6,521 bases of DNA, from positions 1 through 6,521 of the forward strand of contig WFRG01000140.1 in assembly GCA_015486705.1 (NCBI GenBank). The letters are read 5' to 3'. A program made the position numbers and the translations under genes. The notes beneath the pieces were generated by a model, which did no database searches, was not told the DNA's origin, and saw nothing but the letters and a program-made list of their open reading frames with translations. This stretch comes from Hippea sp. (GTDB lineage: Bacteria > Campylobacterota_A > Desulfurellia > Desulfurellales > Hippeaceae). Positions 5,828 through 6,521 of this stretch are shown here, piece by piece. Within the stretch, counting starts at the first letter, position 1; every line of letters starts with the position of its first letter.

Positions 5828-6521
5828 GTTTACCCTTCTTCACATGGTATATATTTGCCATGATTACGCCTGAGATTATCAAAATACCGCCGATAAGCTG
5901 AAATTGATTTAGGCTTATGTGCAAAAATATATATGCGAGGATTATTGTAAATACGGGCTCAATAGAAGAAAACAGGCTTGTCAGTGCAGAGCCGATTACA
6001 TCTATTGCCATAAACAAAAACATAATGGCCAAGAATGTTGGTATAAGGCCAAGTAAAATGCCTATCATGAGCTGGTATATGTTTCCTGGTAGAGTAAAGC
6101 TGCGTAAGGAGAGCAGTAGGAATGAGAAAAAGGCGAATAGGATCGTGTAAAAACTAAAGGAGACGGGATTTTCCTCCTTTATTAGAAGCTGTATAACAAT
6201 AAGGTAAACGCTATAGATGAGCATAGCAAGTGTGGCAAAGATGACACCCATGAGCTTGAGCTTTTGCCCAAATGCATCGTGGAATATGAAGCCGAAACCT
6301 GCGAGAATGATCACTATGAACAACGCCTTGTATAAATTGATTTTTTCTTTGAAAATAAAATGTGATAGTATGGTTACCGTTGCTGGGTAGAGGTATAGGA
6401 TGAGTTCGACAACGTTGGGCGATGTGTACTTAATTCCCCTGAAGAAGCAGAAGGCTTGTAATGTGTAAAGAATTGTTCCAGTAAAGAAGGCTTTGATTAG
6501 GAGTTTTGGCTTGGGCTTTAG
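5820..6521 (-). CDS. EamA/DMT-family transporter, first of three, 5' end outside the window
   Basis: The reading frame is open from the right edge to the TAG at 5820-5822, giving 233 visible residues; a usual length near 290 means about 55-60 N-terminal residues are missing. An in-frame TTG at 6323 is not the start, because the codons above it continue the first EamA repeat: AFFTGTILYTLQAFCFFRGI and YTSPNVVELILYLYPATVTI, then FIFKEKINLYKA, the fourth-helix end with its conserved Glu. The second repeat includes AMFLFMAIDVIGSALTSLF-like helices and SIEPVFTIILAYIFL with the Glu-Pro pair. It is therefore the same transporter type as the two genes that follow it, overlapping the next gene by eight bases. 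The gene is cut by the window edge, not broken. Promoter and true start lie outside the window. Confidence 0.9.
   Translation of the reverse strand, partial: LKPKPKLLIKAFFTGTILYTLQAFCFFRGIKYTSPNVVELILYLYPATVTILSHFIFKEKINLYKALFIVIILAGFGFIFHDAFGQKLKLMGVIFATLAMLIYSVYLIVIQLLIKEENPVSFSFYTILFAFFSFLLLSLRSFTLPGNIYQLMIGILLGLIPTFLAIMFLFMAIDVIGSALTSLFSSIEPVFTIILAYIFLHISLNQFQLIGGILIISGVIMANIYHVKKGKHD

Noticed and set aside
5478..5873. Plus-strand open frame of 131 codons opposite the second transporter
   Set aside because: It is an antisense shadow of a strongly recognised EamA gene with Lys/Met-rich, non-family sequence.
6321..6323. TTG as start of a 167-residue transporter
   Set aside because: The same frame continues open to the window edge and encodes expected EamA sequence, so this is an internal Leu codon.
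1..6521. RNA genes, CRISPR array, insertion sequence or attachment-site repeats
   Set aside because: I read both strands and saw no tRNA- or rRNA-like sequence, regularly spaced repeats, terminal inverted repeats or recombinase gene.

Overview
This 6.5 kb window is fully packed bacterial DNA with two convergent transcription units and no non-coding stretch longer than 57 bases. Moderate-to-low GC, strong Shine-Dalgarno sequences, a DUF1844 protein and a short ComEC lacking the metallo-beta-lactamase domain suggest a Gram-negative anaerobe. A Campylobacterota/Desulfurellales-like (Hippea or Desulfurella type) or Desulfobacterota-like source is my guess. It rests on family content, not on a database match.

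Left side, plus strand (27-2263): a MEMO-family protein (AmmeMemoRadiSam system protein B) is translationally coupled through an ATGA overlap to a ComEC/Rec2-type DNA-uptake channel. The upstream gene, if there is one, lies almost wholly outside the window.

Right side, minus strand, read from right to left: three EamA/DMT-type transporters come first. The most upstream runs off the right edge, and neighbouring genes overlap by 8 and 4 bases. A DUF1844 gene follows with its own good sigma-70-like promoter and Shine-Dalgarno sequence. Next is an AT-rich TPR lipoprotein resembling the type IV pilus pilotin PilF/PilW, with a weaker promoter placed almost at its start codon. Last is a divergent member of the SAM hydroxide adenosyltransferase (DUF62) family. 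Its end overlaps the end of comEC by 68 bases, tail to tail.

Functionally, ComEC and the PilF-like lipoprotein could both serve natural transformation or type IV pili, though they lie on opposite strands. The SAM-cleaving enzyme and the three transporters might handle adenosyl compounds, but that is only an inference from neighbourhood. I see no RNA genes, CRISPR array, mobile element or convincing intrinsic terminator. I do not see a clear new multi-gene system. The most unusual signal is the set of changed active-site positions in the DUF62 protein, followed by the convergent gene overlap and the compositional break at the TPR lipoprotein.
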